A stretch of DNA of 19,627 bases from Clostridiales bacterium (lineage in GTDB: Bacteria; Bacillota; Clostridia; Lachnospirales; Lachnospiraceae). A program made the position numbers and the translations under genes. Within the stretch, counting starts at the first letter, position 1, and each line of letters begins with the position of its first letter. The stretch is taken from positions 1-19,627 of the forward strand of contig JAHAFI010000045.1 of the NCBI GenBank assembly GCA_018374355.1, read 5' to 3'. A model generated the notes under the pieces. That model was not told where the DNA came from. It saw only the letters and a list, made by a program, of their open reading frames with translations, and searched no databases. Of this stretch, positions 1 through 6,341 are shown one piece after another.

Positions 1-1
1 C

Positions 2-99
2 GTGAGGACTAGCAATATTGGGCGCATGAACCGCCCGTTATGGTAGCACCGAAGGTGCGGCATATAGATGCTCGGTAATTCAATTGCCGAGTAGTTCAC
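2..99. repeat. Three-hairpin structured repeat element closed by an outer stem
   Basis: Three consecutive hairpins are visible: GGGCG/CGCCC (20-24 with 32-36), GCACC-gaa-GGTGC (46-58), and a 10-bp stem CTCGGTAATT with AATTGCCGAG (71-80 with 82-91, one G-U pair). The flanks also pair: GTGA (2-5) with TCAC (96-99), and ACTA (8-11) with TAGT (92-95). The whole unit therefore folds as a four-way junction about 98 nt long. Regulator-like coding sequence starts right after it. This looks like a mobile or repetitive intergenic element (MITE-like) or a structured RNA. The class is not recognised with certainty. The strand is unknown. Confidence 0.6.
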
Positions 100-100
100 C

Positions 101-393
101 AGAAAAGATAACAATGCTCAGAAAACAAAATGGCTGGTCACAGGAAGAACTGGCAATGAAGCTGAATATTTCCCGCCAGTCCGTTTCCAAATGGGAGAGT
201 ACCCGGGAGAAAAAACTGGAAAATAAAAGAAATGACAGTCTGGGACAGGTGTACTGGTGCGTTGTCACTGCAATTTATCTGGCGGGTCAGCTTCCTTACC
301 GAAAAGTGGCAGATCAGTTGGGTAATCTGGCCCTGTGCGGGCGTACTTTTCGCGGCAGTCTGCGGGATTGCGGCAATGGTCCGGAGAAAATAA
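101..393 (+). pseudogene. Decayed XRE-family (HTH_3) regulator with membrane tail
   Basis: The N-terminal part reads as a Cro/CI helix-turn-helix (ITMLRKQNGWSQEELAMKLN, then ISRQSVSKWES). It then jumps straight to a C-terminal part of the type found in membrane-anchored XRE regulators (YWCVVTAIYLAG). The expected middle segment (helices 4-5 and linker) is missing, so an internal deletion is likely near position 200. After YLAG (about 286) the frame breaks. Shifting one base gives SFLTEKWQISWVIWP and on to AAMVRRK, with a stop at 391-393. The native start is also gone: sequence upstream of about 101 is the hairpin element, and the only upstream in-frame start (TTG at 84) lies in a hairpin arm. 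Three lesions make a functional product very unlikely. Confidence 0.75.
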
Positions 394-403
394 AAATGGA
401 AAA
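345..403 (+). repeat. Left copy of 59-bp direct repeat (3' end of XRE regulator)
   Basis: Bases 345-403 match 1852-1910 at 55 of 59 positions (mismatches at 353, 354, 381 and 397), with no gaps at an offset of 1507. Both copies encode the regulator's final residues, ending AAMVRRK and stop. The pair brackets the GNAT and MNT/HEPN genes. Confidence 0.85.
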
Positions 404-438
404 ATCAGGTTATAGATAAAACGTTGGAGAAAACAAAG

Positions 439-915
439 ATGGAAATTATTCTGGAAAAAGTTGAAAAAAATAAAAAGGATGTGTTGTATCGGCTGCTGCA
501 ATTTTCCTTATTTGACCTCAGCAGGACAGATGGAAGTGAAATGAATGAGCAGGCAGTTTTTGAATATCGGTGGTTTGAAAATTATTTTACGGACAGTGAC
601 AGGGAAGCTTATTTTATCAAAGAAAAATCAACGGGGAAGTTATTGGGATTTGTTATGCTCAATACATTTGTACAGAAAGTAGCTGCCGGACACAGCATAG
701 CTGAATTCATGGTTATTCCTAAATACAGAAGAAATGGAGTGGGGAAAAGCGCAGCAATACAGTGTTTTGAGAAACATCAGGGGAACTGGGAAGTTTCACC
801 GGCAGAGGGAAGTGAGAAAGCATATCTGTTTTGGAAACATACTATCGATGAGCATACGGGAGGAAAGAACAGATTTGAGGATGGGATTTTTTTGTTTTCA
901 AATCAGGGACGTTGA
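439..915 (+). CDS. GNAT-family N-acetyltransferase
   Basis: A 158-residue protein with a GNAT fold. The acetyl-CoA pyrophosphate loop R97-x-x-G100-x-G102 lies in IPKYRRNGVGKS, preceded by the usual strand ending in EFMVIP. GNAT enzymes transfer acetyl from acetyl-CoA to an amine, and the acceptor cannot be read here. The ATG at 439 is chosen because GGAGA at 426-430 is well spaced before it. A TTG at 424 would add five residues. The gene sits just after the decayed regulator and is the first gene between the two 59-bp repeats. The stop is immediately followed by the promoter of the MNT/HEPN pair. Its base composition looks more AT-rich than the downstream core genes (by eye), consistent with acquired DNA. 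Confidence 0.75.
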   Translation: MEIILEKVEKNKKDVLYRLLQFSLFDLSRTDGSEMNEQAVFEYRWFENYFTDSDREAYFIKEKSTGKLLGFVMLNTFVQKVAAGHSIAEFMVIPKYRRNGVGKSAAIQCFEKHQGNWEVSPAEGSEKAYLFWKHTIDEHTGGKNRFEDGIFLFSNQGR

Positions 916-940
916 TAAATGGTGGAAAGTTCTTTATACT
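912..940 (+). promoter_or_regulatory. Promoter of the MNT/HEPN module
   Basis: TTGATA (912-917), a 17-base spacer, then TATACT (935-940). This is a close sigma-A match, with a GGAGG ribosome site (961-965) and ATG (972) downstream. The -35 overlaps the stop codon of the preceding acetyltransferase gene, so the module can be transcribed independently. Confidence 0.65.
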
Positions 941-971
941 AATGCTATAGGAAAAGATAGGAGGGAGAAGT

Positions 972-1313
972 ATGCCGAAGGATATTCAGATACTGCTTAA
1001 AGAATATTTAATTGAGATACAAAAGATATATGGATCGCATTTAAAGAGCGTGATTCTCTATGGTTCTTATGCGAGAGGTGATTTTACGCCGGACTCAGAT
1101 GTGGATATTATGATATTGGTGGACTTAAAAGATGAGGAAATGGATCAATATTCGGATGCTTTGTCAGAACTTGGTTTTGAGTATAATATAGACCATGATC
1201 TTTGGATGATGCCAGTTGTGAAAAATATTGAGCATTTTCAACATTGGGTATCTGTATATCCTTTCTATAAAAATGTCCAGAAGGAAGGAGTGACGGTGTA
1301 TGAAGCAGCCTGA
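972..1313 (+). CDS. mntA: MNT-type nucleotidyltransferase, MntA-like antitoxin
   Basis: A 113-residue minimal nucleotidyltransferase. The polymerase-beta-type signature is intact: G31-S32, ten residues, then D43-x-D45 (GSYARGDFTPDSDVDI), giving the metal-binding aspartates. In characterised type VII systems, MntA neutralises the HEPN partner by transferring AMP groups to a tyrosine near its active site. This gene matches in size, order and motif. A strong GGAGGGA ribosome site precedes ATG 972. Its last 14 bases overlap the start of the HEPN gene (1300), which implies coupled translation, with the antitoxin made first. Family assignment is firm. The toxin-antitoxin role is inferred from the pair. 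A housekeeping or sugar-nucleotide role is less likely. Confidence 0.85.
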   Translation: MPKDIQILLKEYLIEIQKIYGSHLKSVILYGSYARGDFTPDSDVDIMILVDLKDEEMDQYSDALSELGFEYNIDHDLWMMPVVKNIEHFQHWVSVYPFYKNVQKEGVTVYEAA

Positions 1314-1725
1314 TTTTATGGATGTCGGAACACAAATGGATGTGGCAAGACATCGTTTGCTGGTAGCAAAAGAAGATCTGGAAACAGCGGAGCTTATTTT
1401 CGGAGCAGGACAGTACCGTGGTGCAAATAATCGGGCATATTATAGTATTTTTCATTCGATTTCAGCAGTGATCGCGGTGGAAGGTGTTGCGTTTAAAAGG
1501 CATAAAGATACATTAAGTTATTTTAATAAGAATTATGTGCGAACTGAAATTTTCCCTCGTGAATTGGGGAGAAAGATTGTCAAAGCAGAAGAAATACGTC
1601 ATGCTAGTGATTATGATACTTTTTATATTGCCTCAAAAGAAGTAACAGAACAGCAAATAAAGACTGCAAAACAGATCCTGAATTTGGCAGAAATATTTCT
1701 TGAAGAGAATGTAAGACAAGAATAG
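1300..1725 (+). CDS. hepT: HEPN-domain protein (COG1895-like), putative RNase toxin
   Basis: A 141-residue, predominantly helical HEPN protein. It shows the characteristic NNRAYYSIFHSISA segment (43-56), the KRHKD turn (66-70) and the conserved EEIRHASDYD block (97-106). Classical HEPN RNases use R-x4-6-H. Here the corresponding block reads R100-H101-A-S-D104-Y105, the R-x3-DY form I associate with COG1895 members paired with MNT proteins. The tyrosine is a plausible target for AMP transfer by the partner. GGAAGGAG precedes ATG 1300, inside the end of mntA. The predicted role is an RNA-cleaving toxin held inactive by the upstream nucleotidyltransferase, in stress or phage defence. No activity can be read from sequence alone. 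Confidence 0.8.
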   Translation: MKQPDFMDVGTQMDVARHRLLVAKEDLETAELIFGAGQYRGANNRAYYSIFHSISAVIAVEGVAFKRHKDTLSYFNKNYVRTEIFPRELGRKIVKAEEIRHASDYDTFYIASKEVTEQQIKTAKQILNLAEIFLEENVRQE

Positions 1726-1803
1726 ATGTTGTGGTGATGCTGTCTGTGGACGGGTTTGCATTTTCATCTATTAAAACTTGTCACATCAAGGTTCTTTCAA
1801 AAA

Positions 1804-1836
1804 TGGTGTAGTAGTGGTGCAGTAGTGGTGTAGTAA
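1804..1836. repeat. Three tandem 11-bp repeats
   Basis: TGGTGTAGTAG, TGGTGCAGTAG and TGGTGTAGTAA follow each other without gaps. The period of 11 is about one helical turn. They lie in the 223-base non-coding gap between the HEPN and MATE genes, just before the second regulator remnant. They may be a stacked protein-binding site or a slippage product at a recombination junction. No other gene or clear promoter was seen in this gap. Confidence 0.8.
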
Positions 1837-1851
1837 ACGCCTCTATTTGCC

Positions 1852-1910
1852 ACTTTTCGTAGCAGTCTGCGGGATTGCGGCAATGGTTCGGAGAAAATAA
1901 AAACGGAAAA
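1852..1910 (+). repeat. Right copy of 59-bp direct repeat (XRE gene 3' remnant)
   Basis: Matches 345-403 at 55 of 59 bases. It reads LFVAVCGIAAMVRRK and stop (1898-1900) in the regulator frame, with no gene body upstream. It is a stranded 3' end about 50 bases before the MATE gene. This suggests the ancestral order was regulator then exporter, before other DNA came between. Confidence 0.85.
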
Positions 1911-1948
1911 TCCGGTATTAAAAAAGCAATGAGGGAGAGGTTTTTACA

Positions 1949-3325
1949 ATGTACAGAAACAAATCAGAGAAAAAAGATGAATTTTACAGTCAGATTTTCA
2001 AGCTGGTTCTGCCGATTATTATCCAGAACCTTCTAAGTGCGGCTGTCAGTTCTGCAGACGTAGTGATGCTCAATTATGTGGGTCAGTCATCGATTTCAGC
2101 GGTATCGCTGGCTTCCCAGTATGCCAATGTATTGTTTATGGTTTTCTATGGTCTCGGAACCGGGGCAACCATGCTTTGCGCCCAGTATTACGGAAAAGGG
2201 GATATGCGGGCCATTCAGGTGGTAGAGGGAATCGCCATGCGTTTTTCTCTTGTGATTGCTGTTGCATTTGCAGGAGCGGCGGTTCTGATACCGGAAGAAA
2301 TGATGAGGATTTTTACCAATGATTCCGAACTGATTGAAATCGGCGCATCTTATCTGCGCTATATGAGCGTCAGCTACCTTTGCTGGGGGATTACCGAGGT
2401 TTATCTGGCGGTTCTGCGCAGTATAGGAAGGGTGGCGATTAGTACGGCCATGAATATGCTTGCATTTTCCTTAAATGTTTTGCTGAATGCGGTATTTATT
2501 TTCGGACTGTTTGGCGCTCCTAAGCTTGGCGCAATGGGTGTGGCAATTGCCACTTCACTGTCCCGTCTGATCGAACTGGGGGCATGTTTTGTGGTATCCT
2601 TCATGAGCAAGGACATCAAGCTGGATTTCCGGTATATGTTTATGCGCAATAAAATGTTGTTTTCCGATTTTGTGAGATTGTCTCTTCCGGCGTTGGGAAA
2701 TGATGTGAGCTGGAGCGTGGCATTTTCCATGTATTCCGTGATCATCGGACATCTGGGAACAGATGCGGTTGCCGCCAATTCCTTTGTAGTCGTAGTGCGT
2801 AACTTCGGAACGATTCTCTGCTTCGGCATGGCAAGCGCAGGTGGAATCCTTCTGGGAAAAATCATCGGAGAAAATAAGCTGGAAGAAGCAAGGGCGGATG
2901 CTGCAAAACTGATGAAACTAACAGTCATTACAGGCGCAATCGGCGGTCTGATCGTTCTTGGGGTTACTCCGTTTGTCCTGAAATATGCGGAGCTGACCCA
3001 GCAGGCGATGCATTATCTCAAATATATGCTGCTGATTAATACTTATTATGTCATGGGTGCGGCGGTAAATACCACGCTGATTGCCGGAGTTTTCCGTGCA
3101 GGAGGAGACAGTCGGTTTGGATTTATCTGCGATACGATCGATATGTGGGCATATGCGGTTCCGCTGGGATTTCTCGCAGCATTTGTGTTTAAGCTTCCGG
3201 TCATGTGGGTCTATTTCCTGCTGTGTACGGACGAATTTGTGAAGTGGCCTTGGGTAATCCGGCATTACCGGAGTGGAAAATGGCTGAAAAATATTACACG
3301 GGATAATTTGTTTAAAGAGGAGTAG
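1949..3325 (+). CDS. MATE-family multidrug/Na+ antiporter
   Basis: A 458-residue integral membrane protein with about 12 hydrophobic helices in two similar halves, the length and layout of MATE exporters. The N-terminal half shows QNLLSAAVSSADVVMLNYVG, followed by GLGTGATMLCAQYYGKGD, the segment that defines the family's first bundle. The second half repeats this with LGTDAVAANSF and SAGGILLGKIIGENKLEEA. MATE pumps export cationic drugs or metabolites in exchange for Na+ or H+. The substrate cannot be read here. GAGGGAGAGG is well spaced before ATG 1949. The 3' remnant of an XRE regulator sits directly upstream, so the pump was probably once controlled by that regulator. Confidence 0.9.
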   Translation: MYRNKSEKKDEFYSQIFKLVLPIIIQNLLSAAVSSADVVMLNYVGQSSISAVSLASQYANVLFMVFYGLGTGATMLCAQYYGKGDMRAIQVVEGIAMRFSLVIAVAFAGAAVLIPEEMMRIFTNDSELIEIGASYLRYMSVSYLCWGITEVYLAVLRSIGRVAISTAMNMLAFSLNVLLNAVFIFGLFGAPKLGAMGVAIATSLSRLIELGACFVVSFMSKDIKLDFRYMFMRNKMLFSDFVRLSLPALGNDVSWSVAFSMYSVIIGHLGTDAVAANSFVVVVRNFGTILCFGMASAGGILLGKIIGENKLEEARADAAKLMKLTVITGAIGGLIVLGVTPFVLKYAELTQQAMHYLKYMLLINTYYVMGAAVNTTLIAGVFRAGGDSRFGFICDTIDMWAYAVPLGFLAAFVFKLPVMWVYFLLCTDEFVKWPWVIRHYRSGKWLKNITRDNLFKEE

Positions 3326-3415
3326 AGATGAAGGAAGGATGCTCTGAATTATTCTTTTGAAAAAATGTGAAGGTATTCTTGAGAGGCATACGTGAATATT
3401 AGATAGGAGAAAAAA

Positions 3416-3844
3416 ATGATCAGAAAATTTCAAATAGAAGACTTGGACAGGATTGCAGAAATCTGGCTGAACAGCAATAAAGAAGCCCATGATTTCATTC
3501 CTGCCAGCTACTGGGAAGAGAATTTTCCCGAAGTGAAAGAAATGCTTCCACAGGCAGAAATTTATGTCTGTGAAAATGATGGGGAAATTCAGGGATTTGC
3601 AGGTCTTATGGAAGACTATATTGCAGGAATCTTTGTCAGCCGCAAGGCCCGCTCTCAGGGAATCGGCAGAAAACTGCTGGATTGTGTGAAACAAGACCGG
3701 AAAAAACTGAGTCTGCAGGTGTATCAGAAAAATAAGCGGGCAGTGGAATTTTACCGGAGAGAGCATTTCGTGATTCAGTCGGAAGGCATAGACGAGGAGA
3801 ACGGGGAACCGGATTTCCGGATGGTATGGGAAAAAGAGGAATAG
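3416..3844 (+). CDS. GNAT-family N-acetyltransferase (YjaB/YiaC-like)
   Basis: A 142-residue single-domain GNAT. The N terminus (IRKFQIEDLDRIAEIWLNSN) is typical of the YjaB/YiaC group. The acetyl-CoA loop is R79-x-x-G82-x-G84 (RSQGIGRKLL), and the C-terminal NKRAVEFYRREHF motif packs against CoA. It probably acetylates a small amine or a protein lysine, acceptor unknown. ATAGGAGA precedes ATG 3416. The gap from the MATE stop is about 90 bases with no clear terminator, so it may be read from the exporter transcript. Confidence 0.85.
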   Translation: MIRKFQIEDLDRIAEIWLNSNKEAHDFIPASYWEENFPEVKEMLPQAEIYVCENDGEIQGFAGLMEDYIAGIFVSRKARSQGIGRKLLDCVKQDRKKLSLQVYQKNKRAVEFYRREHFVIQSEGIDEENGEPDFRMVWEKEE

Positions 3845-3892
3845 GAAGTAAAAGGATGGAAAGAGAACGGATAGAAAGAAATAGGAAGTAAA
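3841..3892 (+). repeat. 12-bp direct repeat carrying a ribosome site
   Basis: ATAGGAAGTAAA occurs at 3841-3852 and again at 3881-3892, separated by 28 purine-rich bases. The second copy provides the AGGAAG ribosome site for the gene starting at 3897. The gap looks like a local duplication of the ribosome-binding region. Confidence 0.55.
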
Positions 3893-3896
3893 GAAG

Positions 3897-4733
3897 ATGA
3901 AGATAACGGCATTGGTTGAAAATCAGGACAGAGGCGGTCTTTGCGGCGAACACGGACTTGCCGTATGGATTAACTGTCAGGGAAAAAATTATCTGCTGGA
4001 TACGGGGGCTTCCGGGCTGTTCAGTGAAAATGCACAGCGGCTGGGAATTGATCTTAGCACAGCCCGGATGGCTGTACTGTCCCACGGTCATTACGATCAT
4101 TCCGGAGGTTATGAAGCATTTTTTGCCTGCAATAAAACGGCAAAGGTGTACATACAGGAAACAGCAAAAGAGCGGTGCTACCGTTTTGGTGAAAGGGAAG
4201 CACGCTATATCGGAATCCCGGAGGGACTTTTGGAAACGTACCCAGATCGGTTTGTGTTTGTAAAAGAAAAGACGATGATCGATCCGGGGGTGTGGCTTGT
4301 GCCTCATACGCTTCCGAATCTGGAAGAGAGGGGAAAAAAGACCCATATGTACCGGGAAGGAGAATATGGACTGCTCCCCGATGATTTCCGCCACGAACAG
4401 AGTCTTGTATTGGAACATAATGAGGAACTGGTCATACTGAATAGCTGCTGTCATGCAGGAGTGGAAAATATTATTCAGGAAGTACGGGAAAATTTCGGAG
4501 GAAGAAAGGTTTTGGCTGTTTTCGGAGGATTTCATCTGAAGGGCTCTGAGGGGATTCATTCCATGAATCTGACGGAGGAAGAAGTAAAAGAACTGGGGAG
4601 AAAGCTGGATGAATCCGGGGTACCATACATTTATACGGGACACTGTACCGGGCTTCCGGCTTATGAAATCCTGAAAGAAATTTTGGGTGAAAAACTCCGG
4701 TACTTTGCCACTGGAACTACCGTGGAATTGTAG
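3897..4733 (+). CDS. MBL-fold metallohydrolase (COG1237-like)
   Basis: A 278-residue metallo-beta-lactamase-fold protein. It has the metal-binding motif H63-x-H65-x-D67-H68 (SHGHYDHSGG), preceded by LLDTGASGLF, a strand-loop typical of the fold. Later candidate ligands lie in NSCCHAG, GGFHLKG and YTGHCTG. The whole layout fits the COG1237 group, whose archaeal members act in methanopterin synthesis (dihydropterin-ribofuranosyl-aminobenzene phosphate synthase). In clostridia the substrate is generally unknown, so I assign only a hydrolase of this type. It follows the GNAT closely and probably shares its transcript. Confidence 0.8.
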   Translation: MKITALVENQDRGGLCGEHGLAVWINCQGKNYLLDTGASGLFSENAQRLGIDLSTARMAVLSHGHYDHSGGYEAFFACNKTAKVYIQETAKERCYRFGEREARYIGIPEGLLETYPDRFVFVKEKTMIDPGVWLVPHTLPNLEERGKKTHMYREGEYGLLPDDFRHEQSLVLEHNEELVILNSCCHAGVENIIQEVRENFGGRKVLAVFGGFHLKGSEGIHSMNLTEEEVKELGRKLDESGVPYIYTGHCTGLPAYEILKEILGEKLRYFATGTTVEL

Positions 4734-4741
4734 GAACTTTG

Positions 4742-4767
4742 CCTTCTGAACAGTTACTTCTGAACAG
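4742..4767. repeat. Tandem CTTCTGAACAG motif, inverted match at the right edge
   Basis: CTTCTGAACAG occurs at 4743-4753 and 4757-4767. The 16-mer CCTTCTGAACAGTTAC at 4742-4757 is the exact reverse complement of 19531-19546, next to the right-edge hairpin repeat. It is probably a fragment of the same dispersed intergenic repeat family. Confidence 0.65.
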
Positions 4768-4793
4768 CCATTTTCTGAAAGGAGAGAAGGGAT

Positions 4794-5300
4794 TTGAAGC
4801 TGAATTATGAAAATTTGTCCGGTTGTTACCGGGTAAGAAAAATCACAGAGAACGATATCCCGGAGGTTTTGGCGCTTTGCAAAGGAAATCCCACATATTA
4901 TCTACATATGAAAATGGAGCCTTCGCCGGAGAATCTGAAGGAAGCAATCACCATAGTACCGCCCAATAAGACCATGGAAGATAAGTTTTTTGTTGGATTT
5001 TATAAAGAGGAGTATCTGGTGGCTATTTTGGATTTGATTACCGGATACCCGGTGAAAGAAACTGCATTTATCGGTTGGTTTATGATGAAGAAGGAATTTC
5101 AGCATCAGGGTTTGGCATCAGAAATCGTGAGAGAGCTTTTAAAACACCTGAAAGAAACAGGTTTCCGCTATGTGCGGCTGGGATATGTAAAAGGAAACAG
5201 GGAAAGTGAAAGTTTCTGGAAACGGAACGGATTTTTACCTACAGGGGAAGAATCCACAAATGATACGTATACGGCTGTGATTTTGCAGAAGGAAATTTAG
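4794..5300 (+). CDS. GNAT-family N-acetyltransferase
   Basis: A 168-residue GNAT. It opens with YRVRKITENDIPEVLALCKGNP, a strand and helix common in this family. The acetyl-CoA loop is Q103-x-x-G106-x-A108 (FQHQGLASEIV), and the C-terminal motif is NRESESFWKRNGFLPTGEE. The start is TTG at 4794, placed after AAAGGAGAGAAGG, with no better ATG in frame. The acceptor is unknown. It is the third, clearly different GNAT in the first 5.3 kb and lies 21 bases before the kinase gene, so the two are probably cotranscribed. Confidence 0.85.
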   Translation: MKLNYENLSGCYRVRKITENDIPEVLALCKGNPTYYLHMKMEPSPENLKEAITIVPPNKTMEDKFFVGFYKEEYLVAILDLITGYPVKETAFIGWFMMKKEFQHQGLASEIVRELLKHLKETGFRYVRLGYVKGNRESESFWKRNGFLPTGEESTNDTYTAVILQKEI

Positions 5301-5321
5301 CAGGATATAGGGAGGAAACAG

Positions 5322-5930
5322 ATGAAACCGTATGGTCAGATTATTTTGCTGAATGGCACGCCGCGTTCAGGAAAATCAAGTATTGCAAAGGTGATTCAGG
5401 AAAAATTTGAGGGTTTATGGGTGAATCTCGGTGTGGACAATTATATGAAAACTGTTCCGGCAAAGTATCAGCCTGCAATCGGCCTGCGTCCGGGTGGGGA
5501 ATGCCCGGAACTGGAGCCTTTTATTTTTAAAATGTATCAGGCGCTGTATGAATCCATGGCGGCTCACAGCAGATTGGGGATTCATGTGGTGGCGGATTTG
5601 GGGCATCATGAAAATTATTCGGTTTCTATGGATATTCTCAAACATTGTGCCGGGATCATCAAAGATTATCCGGTGACGTTTGTGGGAGTGCGCTGTCCGG
5701 TGGATATAGTCATGGAGCGCAGGATTCTGACATGGGGAAAAGGATACGAGGCGGATGGAAGTGTTCCTAAACCGGTCAAACTCTGGCAGGAAGCGGTTCA
5801 CGCCCATAGAATCTATGATCTGGAAGTGGATACTTCTGTGCATTCGCCGGAGGAATGCGCAGATTTGATTCTTGAGTATATGAACAGTGGTGCAGAAAGT
5901 AATGCGATGAAAGTGATTTGGGAAAGATAG
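5322..5930 (+). CDS. Chloramphenicol-phosphotransferase-like P-loop kinase
   Basis: A 202-residue kinase with Walker A G12-x4-G17-K18-S19 (GTPRSGKSS) close to the N terminus. The segment LGVDNY follows, where D39 aligns with the catalytic aspartate of Streptomyces venezuelae chloramphenicol phosphotransferase. The later pieces FVGVRCPVDIVMERR and HRIYDLEVDTS match that family well. The founding member phosphorylates the primary hydroxyl of chloramphenicol as self-protection. The substrate here is unknown and may be another hydroxylated small molecule. GGGAGGAAA precedes ATG 5322. The length is about that of the family. Confidence 0.75.
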   Translation: MKPYGQIILLNGTPRSGKSSIAKVIQEKFEGLWVNLGVDNYMKTVPAKYQPAIGLRPGGECPELEPFIFKMYQALYESMAAHSRLGIHVVADLGHHENYSVSMDILKHCAGIIKDYPVTFVGVRCPVDIVMERRILTWGKGYEADGSVPKPVKLWQEAVHAHRIYDLEVDTSVHSPEECADLILEYMNSGAESNAMKVIWER

Positions 5931-5984
5931 CAGAGAGACTGTATATTGCCGCAGAAATTTCCAATGGAGAAAGGAATCTACCAT

Positions 5985-6341
5985 ATGAAAAAAGGACATA
6001 GAAAGCAAAAATGGAAATTGAGGGGTATAGCTATTGCGATTGTTTGTTTTGCGGTATCTGCGACCGGATGCGGCCTGCATTCCTTTTTTCATGAGATAGA
6101 GGAAGAAACGGAGACATGGGATGCGTTTATGGCATCCATCGATAAAGATATAGAAAAAATGGACAGAACTGCGGGCCGTCTGGACAAAGGGCAGAAGCTG
6201 TCCCGTGTAATTGTAAGCCAGTTGGCGGAAAAATCAACGGATTCCATTATGAAATTATTTGCCGGGCGTATTAAGGACGAGATTGGCGAGGAAAAACTCC
6301 GAAATGAAGTTTCAGAGGCAGAACAAAAAATTATTCGATAG
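5985..6341 (+). CDS. Lipoprotein-like protein, 5' part of a frameshifted gene
   Basis: An N-terminal basic stretch and hydrophobic helix (residues 12-27) end in SATGC, a weak lipobox with the candidate lipidated cysteine at C29. A helical, charged domain follows. ATG 5985 has AAGGA 9 bases upstream. The frame ends at TAG 6339-6341, just after an A6 run (6325-6330). Moving one base back after AAA 6327-6329 continues as KNYSIVLFTDREIYEIF in the next frame with no stop until 6938. So this and the next entry are most simply one gene of about 318 residues with a one-base loss in the A tract. The family is not recognised. It would be exported and membrane-anchored. Confidence 0.55.
   Translation: MKKGHRKQKWKLRGIAIAIVCFAVSATGCGLHSFFHEIEEETETWDAFMASIDKDIEKMDRTAGRLDKGQKLSRVIVSQLAEKSTDSIMKLFAGRIKDEIGEEKLRNEVSEAEQKIIR

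Noticed and set aside
84..419. A 111-residue open frame starting at TTG 84 as an intact regulator
   Set aside because: The start lies in a hairpin arm of the repeat, the middle of the domain is missing, and the true C-terminal sequence continues in another frame.
1777..1790. CTTG-tcacat-CAAG as a regulator operator
   Set aside because: The arms are only four bases long and no promoter could be paired with it, so it is not above chance.
1804..1836. CRISPR array
   Set aside because: Units are 11 bases and contiguous, with no spacers and no cas genes in the window.
2401..2928. Minus-strand open frame within the MATE gene
   Set aside because: Fully opposite a clear exporter gene; the translation resembles antisense of membrane codons and has no family match.
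3636..4643. Long open frame on the minus strand opposite the GNAT and MBL genes
   Set aside because: It lies opposite two well-supported genes, has no ribosome site, and its translation is low-complexity Phe/Leu/Ser/Pro with no recognisable domain.
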